From Natrialba swarupiae (GTDB lineage Archaea; Halobacteriota; Halobacteria; Halobacteriales; Natrialbaceae): a DNA stretch of 64,000 nt. The position numbers were made by a program, and so were the translations under genes. The stretch covers positions 355,253-419,252 of the forward strand of contig NZ_VTAW01000001.1 in assembly GCF_008245225.1 (NCBI RefSeq). The letters run 5' to 3'. Below, in pieces: positions 43,970-52,915 of this stretch; the stretch's first letter is position 1, and each line of letters opens with the position of its first letter. The notes below the pieces were generated by a model that had not been told where the DNA came from, did not search any database, and saw nothing but the letters and a program-made list of their open reading frames with translations.

Positions 43970-44725
43970 ATGACAGCGCGTATTGGCGTAATTCCCGACA
44001 TTCACATGCGAAGCGCCCATCGATCCGACATTCGAGATCTCCTCGAGTCGACCGTCTCGCATCTCCGACGGTTCGATCCGGACCTGGTCGTCGCCCTCGG
44101 GGACGTCATCGAGGAGGAAGACGAGCGGACCGACGTCGAACACATCGAACTCGTCGCCGAAACGCTCGCGTTCGACTGTCCTGTCCGATTTCTCGCCGGT
44201 AACCACGACTCCGAGACGCTCACACACGACCGGCTCGAGGAGGTGTTCGGCAACGAACTGTGGGGAACCCAGCGGATCGGCGACGAGAAACTGGTCTTCC
44301 TGAACACGTCGTCGCCGTGGCTCGACGGTGCACGCGGCGAGGTGACCGACGACCAGCTTGCGATGCTCCGCGAGGAGTCGGCCGCGGGAGAGCCGTTTAC
44401 GATCTTCGTCCACCATCCGATCCACTACTACGACGTCTCGAACTCCTACTGGTGGTCGACCTATCCGGAACGGGCGTTTTGCGGAAACAAAAAGCGGGTG
44501 ACCGACGCACTGGACCCGAAACTGGTCAAGGGAACGATCAACGGTCACACCCACGAGAACGTTCTCACGAACTACCGGGAGGTCGAACACGTCACACTCA
44601 ACGCCTTCAGCAAGGAGACCAGGGAGAAGCCGATCACCGGCACGTACGCCGAGGTCGTGATCGACGACACCGTCGACGTCACGGTCAAGGTCGACGACGA
44701 ACTCGTCAGACGGTACGAGTTCTGA
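43970..44725 (+). CDS. metallophosphoesterase
   Basis: 251 residues from the ATG at 43970. Metal-site blocks: RIGVIPDIHMRSAH (D-x-H), DLVVALGDVIEEED (GD), FLAGNHDSETL (GNHD), TIFVHHPIHYYD (H) and INGHTHENVLT (GHTH). It is the calcineurin-type, longer than YfcE. It lies beside a HAD phosphatase and an ABC importer, all possibly for phosphoester use. No signal, so a cytosolic enzyme. Confidence 0.9.
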   Translation: MTARIGVIPDIHMRSAHRSDIRDLLESTVSHLRRFDPDLVVALGDVIEEEDERTDVEHIELVAETLAFDCPVRFLAGNHDSETLTHDRLEEVFGNELWGTQRIGDEKLVFLNTSSPWLDGARGEVTDDQLAMLREESAAGEPFTIFVHHPIHYYDVSNSYWWSTYPERAFCGNKKRVTDALDPKLVKGTINGHTHENVLTNYREVEHVTLNAFSKETREKPITGTYAEVVIDDTVDVTVKVDDELVRRYEF

Positions 44726-44740
44726 CTGTCCCGAGGACGT

Positions 44741-45532
44741 TCACAGCAGGTGTCTTCCGACGTCCCCGAGCGAGTCGATCACGTGATCCGGCTCGAGTTC
44801 CGACGCCGCGAGCGCGTCGTCGTCGGTCACGCCGGATCGGACGAGGACGGTTCGCATTCCGGCGCGCTCGCCCATTCGAACGTCGGTGTCCAATCGGTCG
44901 CCGATCATCACACACTCCTCGGCCTCGAGACCGAGGCGCTCGAGAGCCACCTCGATCGTCACCTCGGAGGGTTTGCCGAGAACGCGATCGATCTCCCTCC
45001 CGAGGAGGCCCTCGATCGCACCGATCACCGGTCCGCAGTCCGGTCGCTCGCCGGTTTCCGTGGGGACCGTCCGGTCGGGGTTCGTGGCGTAGACTACGAC
45101 GCCGCCCGCCTCGTCGGCGGCCAGTACGTCCTCGAGCGTCCCGTAGTCGAAGGACCGATCGGTCGAGGCGAGGACGACGTCGGCTCGCGCCGGGTCCGCG
45201 ACCAGGGTCACGTCGGCCGCCTCGAGTTCCGCCCGAAGCGCAGATTCGCCGATCAGGTACACCCCGTCGTCGGGGTGGTGACGGCCGAGGTACGCGGCCG
45301 CGATGCCGGCGGCGTTGAGCACGGACGCCGGTTCGGTCGGGACCCCCGCCTCGTCGAGGACCTCGGCGTACGTCGACGGACGTTTCGTCGCGTTGTTCGA
45401 GAGGAACACGGGTCTGACGCCCGCCTCCCGTAGAGTCTCGATACCCTCCGGAGCGCCAGCGATCGGCTCGCTCCCCCGGAAGACCGTCCCGTCGATGTCG
45501 ACGAGCGCCCCCTCGAGCGCCGGCTCAGACAC
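44741..45532 (-). CDS. HAD-IIA family phosphatase (NagD-like)
   Basis: 263 residues from a GTG at 45530-45532. Motif I is LVDIDGTVFRG, motif II VFLSNNATKRP, and the C-terminal motif III/IV VLGKPSEVTIEVALERL and CVMIGDRLDTDVRMGERAGM. It belongs to the NagD/PgmB-like HAD-IIA subgroup that hydrolyses phosphate esters of nucleotides or sugars. The start is chosen at GTG (SEPALEGALVDIDG follows); an in-frame ATG further up adds ~37 poor residues. It lies downstream of the ABC ATPase on the same strand (129-bp gap). Confidence 0.88.
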   Translation of the reverse strand: MSEPALEGALVDIDGTVFRGSEPIAGAPEGIETLREAGVRPVFLSNNATKRPSTYAEVLDEAGVPTEPASVLNAAGIAAAYLGRHHPDDGVYLIGESALRAELEAADVTLVADPARADVVLASTDRSFDYGTLEDVLAADEAGGVVVYATNPDRTVPTETGERPDCGPVIGAIEGLLGREIDRVLGKPSEVTIEVALERLGLEAEECVMIGDRLDTDVRMGERAGMRTVLVRSGVTDDDALAASELEPDHVIDSLGDVGRHLL

Positions 45533-45661
45533 CGTCGACCACCCGTGTTCGACTCGGTGACGCCGCGTCCTCGTTCGGACGATCCTCGATGCGACTACTC
45601 GCTCGCATCGAACGGCCGATCCGTCGTGTTCTCGTTTGTACACTCATCTCTTCCTCTGTCG

Positions 45662-46684
45662 TTAGTCGACCACGTGAACGTCGTCGAGATCCAGCGCGAG
45701 CGAGACCACGTCGTCGGCTGAAACTTGTCGGTCGAACGAATCGAACTTGAGGGTTAGGTCGGTCCCGTCCGGGAGTTCGGCCGTCGCCTGGATTCGTTCC
45801 CCGAGATAGTGGACGTCGCGAACCTGGGCCTCGAAGCCGTCGTCGTCGACGTCGAACGCCTCCGGACGGGCGATGAGCGTCGCCTCGCCGTTGACCGCCT
45901 CGAGTCGTTCGTCCTGGACGCGCGTAAACCCGAGGTCGACACTGTCACCGTTCGCTTTCCCTCGGAGGACGTTCGAGGTGCCGATGAAGTTCGCGACGAA
46001 CGTGTTCGCAGGCTGTTCGTAGACGGTGTCGGGCGTTCCGATCTGTTCGATGTGACCGTCGTTGAGCACCGCGATCCGGTCGCACATCGCCATCGCCTCC
46101 TCCTGGTCGTGAGTGACGTAGAGAGCGGTGACGCCCAGTTCCTCGAGCAAGTTGCTCATCTCGGTGCGCAGCCGGGTCTTGAGCTTCGCGTCGAGGCCGG
46201 TCATCGGTTCGTCGAGCAGAAGGATATCGGGTTCGATCGCGAGCGCGCGCGCGAGCCCGACGCGTTGCTGTTGACCGCCGGAGAGGCTCTCGGGGGAGCG
46301 GTCGCCGAGGTCGCCGATCCCGAGCATATCCAGCAGCTCCTGTGCGCGTTCGCGTCGCTCCTCCTTTCCGACGCCTTCCATCTTCAACCCGAAGGCGACG
46401 TTCGCGAGGACGCTCATGTTATTGAACAGCGCGTAGGACTGGAACACCAGTCCGACGTTTCGCTTCTCGGGTGGGACGTGCGTGACGTCTTCGCTGTCGA
46501 ATCGAACAACGCCGTCGGTCGGCGTCTCGAACCCGGCGATCATCCGCAACGTTGTCGTCTTTCCACATCCTGACGGCCCGACGACGCCGAGCGTCTCGCC
46601 GTCGTGGACGGTGAAATCGAGCGATTCTACTGCAGTTTCGTCTCCGTATCGTTTGTGGAGTTTTTCGAGTGTGACTTCTGCCAT
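45662..46684 (-). CDS. ABC transporter ATPase (Pot/Fbp type)
   Basis: 340 residues. It powers the importer: Walker A VVGPSGCGKTTTLRMIAG, Q-loop LVFQSYALFNN, signature SPESLSGGQQQRVGLARALA, Walker B DILLLDEPMTG with the H-loop TALYVTHDQEEAMAM. The C-terminal ~100 residues are a TOBE domain, as in the polyamine, iron(III), 2-aminoethylphosphonate and thiamine subfamilies. It follows the permeases (33-bp gap). Confidence 0.94.
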   Translation of the reverse strand: MAEVTLEKLHKRYGDETAVESLDFTVHDGETLGVVGPSGCGKTTTLRMIAGFETPTDGVVRFDSEDVTHVPPEKRNVGLVFQSYALFNNMSVLANVAFGLKMEGVGKEERRERAQELLDMLGIGDLGDRSPESLSGGQQQRVGLARALAIEPDILLLDEPMTGLDAKLKTRLRTEMSNLLEELGVTALYVTHDQEEAMAMCDRIAVLNDGHIEQIGTPDTVYEQPANTFVANFIGTSNVLRGKANGDSVDLGFTRVQDERLEAVNGEATLIARPEAFDVDDDGFEAQVRDVHYLGERIQATAELPDGTDLTLKFDSFDRQVSADDVVSLALDLDDVHVVD

Positions 46685-46717
46685 GTGTTCGTGTGAAATA
46701 TGTTGTTGTTCGATGAG

Positions 46718-47593
46718 TTAGCGGTCGGACGAAGTGCTGAACCCGCGATTCCCGACCAACTGCAGGACCGTAATCGCCGCGACCACGATCAGGAAGTACA
46801 CCGAGATCGCGGCCGCCGACTGGAGGTACGGCGCGTTCGAGATGTTCTCGAACAGGAACAGCGAGAACGGTCGTGGACCTCGCGCGTACACCATGTACGT
46901 GAAGTTGAACTCGGCGGCGGCGAGCGTCCAACAGATGATACTCCCGGCGATGATCCCGTCTTTTGCGTTCGGGACGATGACAGTTAGGAACGTCCGGGGC
47001 CACGACGCGCCGAGCGATCGAGAGCTCTCCTCTAACTGCTGGAGATCCATCGACTGGAAGGAACTCTGTACGGTCAGCACCATATACGGCGACTTCAACA
47101 GCGCGTAGCCGACGATCAATCCGAGCGCCGACCCCGCGTTCTCGGGGTACGTCCGGAGGAACGCGACACCGAGGATGATACCGGGGACGAGCGGAAGGAT
47201 CGCGATCGCGTTGATCCAGTCTCGCGCGAAGAAGTTGTATCTGGTAAGCGCGTATGCGATCGGCACGCCGATAATGATGTTCAGCACCATCCCGCCGGTC
47301 GCAAGCATCGCGCTGAACGCGAGACCCGGACCGACGCTCGTCTGGACGCCGTAATCGCCGAGGCCGAGGACGGTCCGCCAGTTATCGAGCGTGAAGAATC
47401 CACTGGGGAGTGCTCCTGCGGCCGACTCCGCAAAGGAGGCGACGAACGTGAACACGATCGGCACCATCAACAACAGGAGGACGAACACCATCATCCCCAG
47501 TACGACGGCCTTGGCCGTCGGGCCAGCGATCAGTCCGTCGATCCGCGCGACGACCCCTTGTCCTCCCGCTGTATCGTGAACGTCTTCGCTCAT
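46718..47593 (-). CDS. ABC transporter permease, second subunit
   Basis: 291 residues with six hydrophobic spans. The EAA-type loop is LEESSRSLGASWPRTFLTVI, which contacts the ATPase. Resembles PotC/ThiP-C-type permeases. It overlaps the first permease by 4 nt (ATGA), so both are made together. Confidence 0.9.
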   Translation of the reverse strand: MSEDVHDTAGGQGVVARIDGLIAGPTAKAVVLGMMVFVLLLLMVPIVFTFVASFAESAAGALPSGFFTLDNWRTVLGLGDYGVQTSVGPGLAFSAMLATGGMVLNIIIGVPIAYALTRYNFFARDWINAIAILPLVPGIILGVAFLRTYPENAGSALGLIVGYALLKSPYMVLTVQSSFQSMDLQQLEESSRSLGASWPRTFLTVIVPNAKDGIIAGSIICWTLAAAEFNFTYMVYARGPRPFSLFLFENISNAPYLQSAAAISVYFLIVVAAITVLQLVGNRGFSTSSDR

Positions 47594-48501
47594 ATCTCGA
47601 CCACATCCGTTTCGGTGAACCGCAGACTCACGAACGTAAATGCGAGGATGAACGCGAAGTAGATCAGTCCGATCGCGCCCGCGATCTGACTGTTGAAGCC
47701 GACGGCGATCTCGCGGTCGATCCTGAGCGTGGCGACGTTCAGACTCTGGAGGACAAGCACGGTCCCGAAGATGGCGAGCGCCGATCGGAACGTCAGGATA
47801 AACGCCGCGACGACGCCCGGTCGAATCTCGGGAAGCGTGACGTGATAGAACGTCCGCAACGAGCCGGCACCGAGCGCGCGGGCTGCCTCCTCGGCGTCCG
47901 TATTGACCTCGGTGTATGTCCCACGGAGCACCATCGTCGATCGCGGGATCAGCGAGTAGACGTAGCCACAGAACAGCCCGAACACCGTCGTCGCCACCGC
48001 GATGTCAAGTGGCGAGCCACCGGTGAAGAACGCGACCGTGTGTGTGAGCAGCCCCTGTCGACCCAGCAATACGATGATCATAAACGCCACGACGATCCCG
48101 GGAAGCGCAATCGGAAACGAGATCATCGAGACGACGAAGCCCTTGAACGGGAACTCGTACTTCTCCAAGGCATGAGAGATGCCGACGCCGAAGATGACAC
48201 TGGCAACCGTGGCCAGCGTCGCGAACCAGAGGGTGTTCCACGCGACGGTAAGATAGACAGATTCGGTCGCGAGCGTGTACCACGCCTCCATCGAGAACCC
48301 GGAGTTCTCGAACTGGTCAGCCGAGACGCTCATCCGAGCCATCACGACGAGCGGGATGAACGCGGCGAACGTCGCGAGGACGAAAAACGGCAGACACATC
48401 ACGACGATGCGCCGCCGCTCTCGTTCCTGTTCGGTTTCGGGGCGTATCAGTGCCGTCGCGACCGCGGTAAACGTCTCTGTCTCGTGTGTTTGTGAACTCA
48501 T
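47590..48501 (-). CDS. ABC transporter permease, first subunit
   Basis: 303 residues from the ATG at 48499-48501 (MSSQTHETETFTAVATAL). Six spans. EAA-type loop AEEAARALGAGSLRTFYHVT. Resembles PotB-type. An in-frame upstream Met (48528) would overlap the substrate-binding gene's stop and is less likely. Upstream: the substrate-binding protein (16-bp gap). Confidence 0.9.
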   Translation of the reverse strand: MSSQTHETETFTAVATALIRPETEQERERRRIVVMCLPFFVLATFAAFIPLVVMARMSVSADQFENSGFSMEAWYTLATESVYLTVAWNTLWFATLATVASVIFGVGISHALEKYEFPFKGFVVSMISFPIALPGIVVAFMIIVLLGRQGLLTHTVAFFTGGSPLDIAVATTVFGLFCGYVYSLIPRSTMVLRGTYTEVNTDAEEAARALGAGSLRTFYHVTLPEIRPGVVAAFILTFRSALAIFGTVLVLQSLNVATLRIDREIAVGFNSQIAGAIGLIYFAFILAFTFVSLRFTETDVVEI

Positions 48502-48517
48502 AACCACTGAGTCGAGG

Positions 48518-49708
48518 TTACTGTGCACCGGGAAGCGGCGTCCGATCCATGATCTCGTCGATAATCTCGTCCTGTCTCTCGACCAGTTCTAGCTGATCGA
48601 GCGCGAACTCGGCCTCGTCGTACTCCGACTGGTCGGGGAACTCCTCGGGCTGGTCGAGTTCGTCCGCCCGGATCGGTCGCACGTAGGCGTCGAAGAATAG
48701 CTCCTGTCCCTCGAGCGAGAGGACGAAGTCCATGAATAGCTTCGCGGTATCGGGGTTCGGGGCGCCCTCGAGCAGCCCGAACCCGTACGGGACGTTCATT
48801 GCACCAGCTTCACCGTTCGGTCCCGGGAGGATCGCGATGTCGACCTGATCCTCGTCGAGTTCGTCGACGTTGTACTTGAGATTGAGGCCGGTGTAGTCGT
48901 ACTCGATGACCGTCGAGATCTCCCCACTCGTGAAATCTCCCTCGACGTTCCGGCGGAAATCCGCCCCGTGTTCTTCGATCTCCTCGTGGTACTCGATGAG
49001 TGGATCGACGTTGTCGAGATCGCCACCGTATGCATTGTTGACCGACAGCGCCGAGGCGAGGCCGTTGGCAGTGTGTGGCGGCGTAAAGGCGAGGTCCTGT
49101 GCGATATCGGGGTGTTTGAGGTCTTCCCACGTCTCCGGCGGCTCGACGCCGCGTTCCTCGTAAACGTCAGGACGGTACGTCACAGCCGTCGTCATCTGTC
49201 GCGTCGACGTCAACTGGCCGTCCTCGGTCTTCAGCTCCTCCGGGACCGCGTCCCAGTTCGCCGGTTTGTACGGGGTCAAGAACCCGTCATCCATCACTTC
49301 GATCCCGAACGAGTATCCGCCGTTGTACGCAGAGTGGGTTGGATTCTGTGCGTTCGATCGGATGTGCGTCACCGCTTCACCGGACGACCGCTGGTCGTCG
49401 TGGAGGGGAACGCCGTAGCGGTCCTGGAACTGTTCCATGATGGCGTCCCAGTTCGACCATCCCGTCTGGACGCAGTAGATGTACAGTTCGTCGGGGAAAT
49501 CGCTCTCGCTGATCGTCGTCTGGTAGTCGCCGTAGCCGACCTCGTACGTTTCTCCGCTTTCACCGTTTCCACCGTTTCCACCATTTCCGCCGTTTCCATT
49601 TCCGTTTCCACCGTTTCCGTCTCCAGTACAGCCAGCAAGTGCCGCGAGACCGGCCGCACCTGCACCTTTCAAAACAGTTCGTCTCGAACTTCCACGATTG
49701 AAGGGCAT
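48518..49708 (-). CDS. substrate-binding lipoprotein of the ABC importer
   Basis: 396 residues. Signal with a twin Arg (SSRRTVLKGAGAAGLAALAG) and a lipobox Cys, then an Asn/Gly linker. The mature part DELYIYCVQTGWSNWDAIME, then NAQNPTHSAYNGGYSF and FTSGEISTVIEYDYTGLNLK, is typical of the Fe/2-aminoethylphosphonate/polyamine-type binding proteins (SBP cluster D). No clear iron-binding Tyr pair stands out. First gene of the importer operon. TATA at 49733. Confidence 0.92.
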   Translation of the reverse strand: MPFNRGSSRRTVLKGAGAAGLAALAGCTGDGNGGNGNGNGGNGGNGGNGESGETYEVGYGDYQTTISESDFPDELYIYCVQTGWSNWDAIMEQFQDRYGVPLHDDQRSSGEAVTHIRSNAQNPTHSAYNGGYSFGIEVMDDGFLTPYKPANWDAVPEELKTEDGQLTSTRQMTTAVTYRPDVYEERGVEPPETWEDLKHPDIAQDLAFTPPHTANGLASALSVNNAYGGDLDNVDPLIEYHEEIEEHGADFRRNVEGDFTSGEISTVIEYDYTGLNLKYNVDELDEDQVDIAILPGPNGEAGAMNVPYGFGLLEGAPNPDTAKLFMDFVLSLEGQELFFDAYVRPIRADELDQPEEFPDQSEYDEAEFALDQLELVERQDEIIDEIMDRTPLPGAQ

Positions 49709-49732
49709 GTTCTCGACAGAGAAACTACTAGG

Positions 49733-49737
49733 ATATA
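49733..49737 (-). promoter_or_regulatory. TATA box of the ABC importer operon
   Basis: Read on the minus strand as TTTTATATCC, 25-30 bp before the ATG at 49708, so a leaderless message is expected. The adjoining 49739-49800 is very AT-rich. Confidence 0.7.
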
Positions 49738-49852
49738 AAATTTGTTAATGAGAATGGTTATCACTGCTATGCTATATAGAAGTATATACTAATATGGTTC
49801 TGTGGGTTGATTAAACGGTGTAACGAACCTGTTCGAACCAGAACCGGTTCCG

Positions 49853-49945
49853 GTTAGTGGCGTCCCTCGCCTGCACCGCAGGGTCGAACTCGGTGGCGTG
49901 GGCCGGTTTGACCCGGCAGTGCAGGCTTGCCAAAGCACTAGTGGC
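49853..49945. repeat. family B palindromic element, copy 4
   Basis: It begins TAGTGGCGTCCCTCGCCTGC and ends GCACTAGTGG. An 18-nt stretch GTCGAACTCGGTGGCGTG (49883-49900) is identical, in inverse orientation, to 51793-51810 of copy 1. Partner arms CCTGCAC/GTGCAGG fold it. It is not within a gene. Confidence 0.55.
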
Positions 49946-50015
49946 ACGTACCTCGACTATCGGTCGAGTCCCCTCCCGAACCCCAGCCGAAACAATAACG
50001 CCGCCGCACTCGAGA

Positions 50016-51047
50016 GTGGTGGACGTGACACTCGCTGGCACGTCGATCGCGCCACCGGACCTCCTGCGGCTCGTCGCGGTTCCCGTCTTCGCGTGGGTCG
50101 CGGTTCGTGACATCAAGACACGCCGGGTCTCGAGTGGCGTCTGGATTCCGCTCGCGGGCCTCGGTGGGCTCCTGCTCGTCTGGGACGGCTGGCGCGCCTG
50201 GAACGCGGGCGGTTTCGTCTGGACCCACGAGTTTCTCCTTCCAGCCGCGATCAGCCTCGGGTTTGTCGTCCCAATCGCGTACCTGTTCTGGTGGTTCGGC
50301 GGCTTCGGCGGCGCCGACGCGAAGGCGTTGATGGTGATCGCGTTGCTCTTCCCGACGTTGCCGACGTACGCCGTCGGCTCGTGGACGTTCCCGGTCGCGC
50401 CGACACCGATCGGTTCGCTCTCGTTTACGATCCTGACCAACGCCGTCGTCGTGGGGGTCGCTCTTCCGATGGTGCTGGCGATCCGAAACGCTGCAGCCGG
50501 GCGAATCGCGCCCGTCATGGTCGTCGGCTGGCCGATCCCCTGGGATCGGGTGCCGACTGCACACGGGACGCTGCTCGAGACCCCCACCGGGCTCACTCGC
50601 AGCGGACTCGACCTCGACGCCCTCCGGATGTACCTGCGCTGGCGCGGACTCTCCCTGGCGGAAATCCGCGAGTACTCGGATCAGTACCGCGATCCGTCGA
50701 CGCTCCCCGAGCAACCGAATCCGCCAACGGACGGGGCCGTCACCGCCGAAGTGCGAGGCGACGGCGGGCGGGTGGAAGTCGCCGAGGACGCAGCGAGTGC
50801 ACTCGAAGATGCAGAGCGGGACGAAACACCATCGTACGAGGACCCGTGGGGTGCAGAAACGTTTCTCGCGGATATCGACGGGTCGGCCTACGGGACGAAA
50901 CCGGACGAACTCCGGAACGGACTCGAGGTTCTCACGGAGGCCGAGACGGTCTGGATCTCGCCGGGAACGCCGTTTCTCGTCCCGGTGTTCGTCGGAATGG
51001 TGATCGCGCTGGTGTACGGCGATCTGTTGATCGGAACGGTCCTTTAA
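50016..51047 (+). CDS. pibD: prepilin/prearchaellin peptidase (A24 family)
   Basis: About 343 residues from GTG at 50016 (alternatives 50019, 50025). It removes the signal from type IV pilins and archaellins at the membrane. The two catalytic Asp are in VAVRDIKTRRVSSGVW and GGFGGADAKALMVIA (the latter in place of GxGD). Six to seven hydrophobic spans are present at the N-terminal half; a long cytosolic acidic insert (residues ~205-310) precedes the last span. Haloarchaeal PibD resembles it. Ends 4 nt into the convergent gene. Confidence 0.87.
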   Translation: MVDVTLAGTSIAPPDLLRLVAVPVFAWVAVRDIKTRRVSSGVWIPLAGLGGLLLVWDGWRAWNAGGFVWTHEFLLPAAISLGFVVPIAYLFWWFGGFGGADAKALMVIALLFPTLPTYAVGSWTFPVAPTPIGSLSFTILTNAVVVGVALPMVLAIRNAAAGRIAPVMVVGWPIPWDRVPTAHGTLLETPTGLTRSGLDLDALRMYLRWRGLSLAEIREYSDQYRDPSTLPEQPNPPTDGAVTAEVRGDGGRVEVAEDAASALEDAERDETPSYEDPWGAETFLADIDGSAYGTKPDELRNGLEVLTEAETVWISPGTPFLVPVFVGMVIALVYGDLLIGTVL

Positions 51048-51277
51048 GACCAGCCGACCGTTCGCTCGTACAGCGGCACGAGAGCGGTCCAAAACAGGAC
51101 GAACGACGCGCCGACGACGACGAGCGCGAGCCACGGCGTTCCCGTTCCCGTCGGCGGGCCGGTCGTGAGCAACGCGAGGACGCCGACGAACAGAACGAAA
51201 CAGACGAAGACGCTGCCGAGTTCGAGCGTCGTCGCCACGGGGTGGTCGCGAAACTGTGCGGCGAGATTGGCGATCAT
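51044..51277 (-). CDS. 77-residue membrane protein, coupled to the HIT gene
   Basis: Two spans (LELGSVFVCFVLFVGVLALL and PWLALVVVGASFVLFWTAL), with a charged N-terminus MIANLAAQFRDHP. Its start overlaps the HIT gene's stop by four bases (ATGA) and its end overlaps the convergent pibD by four. Function unknown. Confidence 0.7.
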   Translation of the reverse strand: MIANLAAQFRDHPVATTLELGSVFVCFVLFVGVLALLTTGPPTGTGTPWLALVVVGASFVLFWTALVPLYERTVGWS

Positions 51278-51693
51278 GCGCGGGTCTCGATCTCCTCGGC
51301 GATCGTGTCGAGTTCGTCGTCCGCGAGGTCCGGTTGATCACCCGCGATGGCGTGGATCGGACCGCCGCCGTCGCCGGCAAAGCGCGGGACGAGATGGCAG
51401 TGAACGTGTGGCACCTCCTGGCCGGCGGCTTCGCCGTTGTTGAACGCGACCGTCGTCGCGTCGGCGTCGACCGCCTCCTCGACGGCCGGGACGAGCCGAT
51501 GGACCGTTGCGTACAGATCTGTCGCGATGTCCTCCGGAACATCGTTCAGCCGCTCGTACTCGTCTTTGGGGATCACCAGCGTGTGTCCCGGTGCAAGGGG
51601 GTTGACGTCGAGAAAAGCGACCGTCGACTCGTCTTCGTATACGATTCTCGCGGGGATCTCACCCTCGACGATCTGACTGAAGATCGTACTCAT
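51274..51693 (-). CDS. HIT-family nucleotide hydrolase
   Basis: 139 residues. The histidine triad QEVPHVHCHLVPRF is complete, preceded by IFSQIVEGEIPARIVYEDES and NPLAPGHTLVIPKDEYE. The family cleaves AMP from adenylated compounds such as AMP-lysine, diadenosine polyphosphates or aminoacyl adenylates. Single domain. Overlaps the membrane gene downstream. Confidence 0.92.
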   Translation of the reverse strand: MSTIFSQIVEGEIPARIVYEDESTVAFLDVNPLAPGHTLVIPKDEYERLNDVPEDIATDLYATVHRLVPAVEEAVDADATTVAFNNGEAAGQEVPHVHCHLVPRFAGDGGGPIHAIAGDQPDLADDELDTIAEEIETRA

Positions 51694-51750
51694 AGCCGTG
51701 TGTGTGTCGGCCCACCGTAAGAAGGTTACTCGAGCCGACCCGGTTTCTCG

Positions 51751-51843
51751 CTATAGTACCCTTCCAGCGTCGACTGCCCGGTCGAACCAACTCACGCCAC
51801 CGAGTTCGACCTCGCAGTGCAGTCGTGGGACGTCACTACTACC
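51751..51843. repeat. family B palindromic element, copy 1
   Basis: Starts CTATAGTACCCTTCCAGCGT and ends GACGTCACTACT. The arms fold imperfectly on each other. It shares GCGTCGACTG text with copy 2 and the 18-nt match in inverse orientation with the 49.9-kb copy. Confidence 0.6.
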
Positions 51844-51923
51844 GTTCCAAACGTCGACTGATGGGTGAAACAGGACGACCGCCATCGGTTCCACCCATCA
51901 GTTTAGGTTTGGAACGCCACTAC
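51836..51923. repeat. family B palindromic element, copy 2
   Basis: GTTCCAAAC plus CTGATGGGTG (51844-51867) pairs with CACCCATCAG plus GTTTGGAAC (51892-51915); the five bases between arms differ. A 24-bp loop. The ends read CTACTACC and GCCACTAC. It abuts the PhyH gene's stop. Confidence 0.75.
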
Positions 51924-52717
51924 ACGCAACCGGGGAACTCCTCGCCCGTGATCTGTACCGAGTCGACCCACGGCGGCCGCTGCTCGTCGTCCTGGGTAAA
52001 CCGCGAGCGCGAGTCCATGTACGCCATGATGAGCGCGCGTCGCCAGCGGTCGGTCTCGTTCGGGGCCGTGTAGTGTGGCAACAGACAGTGAGAGAACAGC
52101 GCGTCGCCGGCTTCCATCGGCACGGGGACGAGATCCTCCTCACCGTACGCCGAGTCGTCGATGACGATGTCGGTGTCGTACTCGACGGCCTCGTGCTCGA
52201 GGAGACCGTCTTTGTGCGCGCCCGGCACGACCGTCATACAGCCGTTTTCGGGCGTCGCCTCGTCGAGGGCGATCCAGACTGTGACGTGGTCCATCGGCTG
52301 GATCGGGTAGTAGGCGGCGTCCTGGTGAAATCCCTTTTCGCTGCCGACCCGCGGCGGTTTGAACATCGCGGCGCTTCGCAACAGCTTGAGATCGGGACCG
52401 AGTAGATCTTGGGCCGCCGAGACGATCGACTCGTTCTCCGCCACCTCGCGGAAGACGTCGTCGCTCTCGACCATTCCGAGCCCCTCGAACTTGCGGACGG
52501 CGTCGCCGCGTTCCTCGACGTCGCGTTCCCCACGTTCGATCGCCGGCTCGAGTTGCGAGGTGAACCCCTCGCGCTCGCGGTCGCCGTGGGTGTACTCGCG
52601 GAGCCGGCTCCGCACCCGCTCGACCACATCCGCGGAGAGTGCATCCTCGAGGACGACGTATCCCTGACGCTGGTACTGTTCGAACCCCTCGTCGCTCACC
52701 GTACTGATCGAACTCAC
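51920..52717 (-). CDS. phytanoyl-CoA dioxygenase family protein (PhyH)
   Basis: 265 residues. Fe(II)/2-oxoglutarate dioxygenase with the facial triad: His/Asp in GSEKGFHQDAAYYPIQ and the distal His in ALFSHCLLPHYTAPN, with a conserved Arg in WRRALIMAYMDSRS for 2-oxoglutarate. Opens DEGFEQYQRQGYVVLEDAL. Substrate unknown; related enzymes hydroxylate branched-chain fatty acids and ectoine. Its start faces the divergent Nramp-like gene. Confidence 0.9.
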   Translation of the reverse strand: MSSISTVSDEGFEQYQRQGYVVLEDALSADVVERVRSRLREYTHGDREREGFTSQLEPAIERGERDVEERGDAVRKFEGLGMVESDDVFREVAENESIVSAAQDLLGPDLKLLRSAAMFKPPRVGSEKGFHQDAAYYPIQPMDHVTVWIALDEATPENGCMTVVPGAHKDGLLEHEAVEYDTDIVIDDSAYGEEDLVPVPMEAGDALFSHCLLPHYTAPNETDRWRRALIMAYMDSRSRFTQDDEQRPPWVDSVQITGEEFPGCV

Positions 52718-52884
52718 TGGGTAGTCGTCGGTGGTATTCCAGAGTAATTGTTTCGGTTCGACCGGCGACTGGGACCTGATTCAACACCATTTCCCACGTA
52801 CGGCTCCCCTGTGGCCACCGCTTGGCTTTGTATCCTCGAGAGTCTATCTGAAGTATACTCGAGTGGTACAACGGAGTGAAACAG

Positions 52885-52890
52885 TTTATA
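52885..52890 (+). promoter_or_regulatory. TATA box of the Nramp-like gene
   Basis: TTTATA in CAGTTTATACG, 26-31 bp before the ATG at 52916. Confidence 0.65.
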
Positions 52891-52915
52891 CGTATCGGGA
52901 AGAGTCCCCCATCTA

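Noticed and set aside
49820..49860. Possible tRNA, because of GTTCGAACC-like text
   Set aside because: No acceptor, D or anticodon stems around it; it is part of the repeat-rich region.
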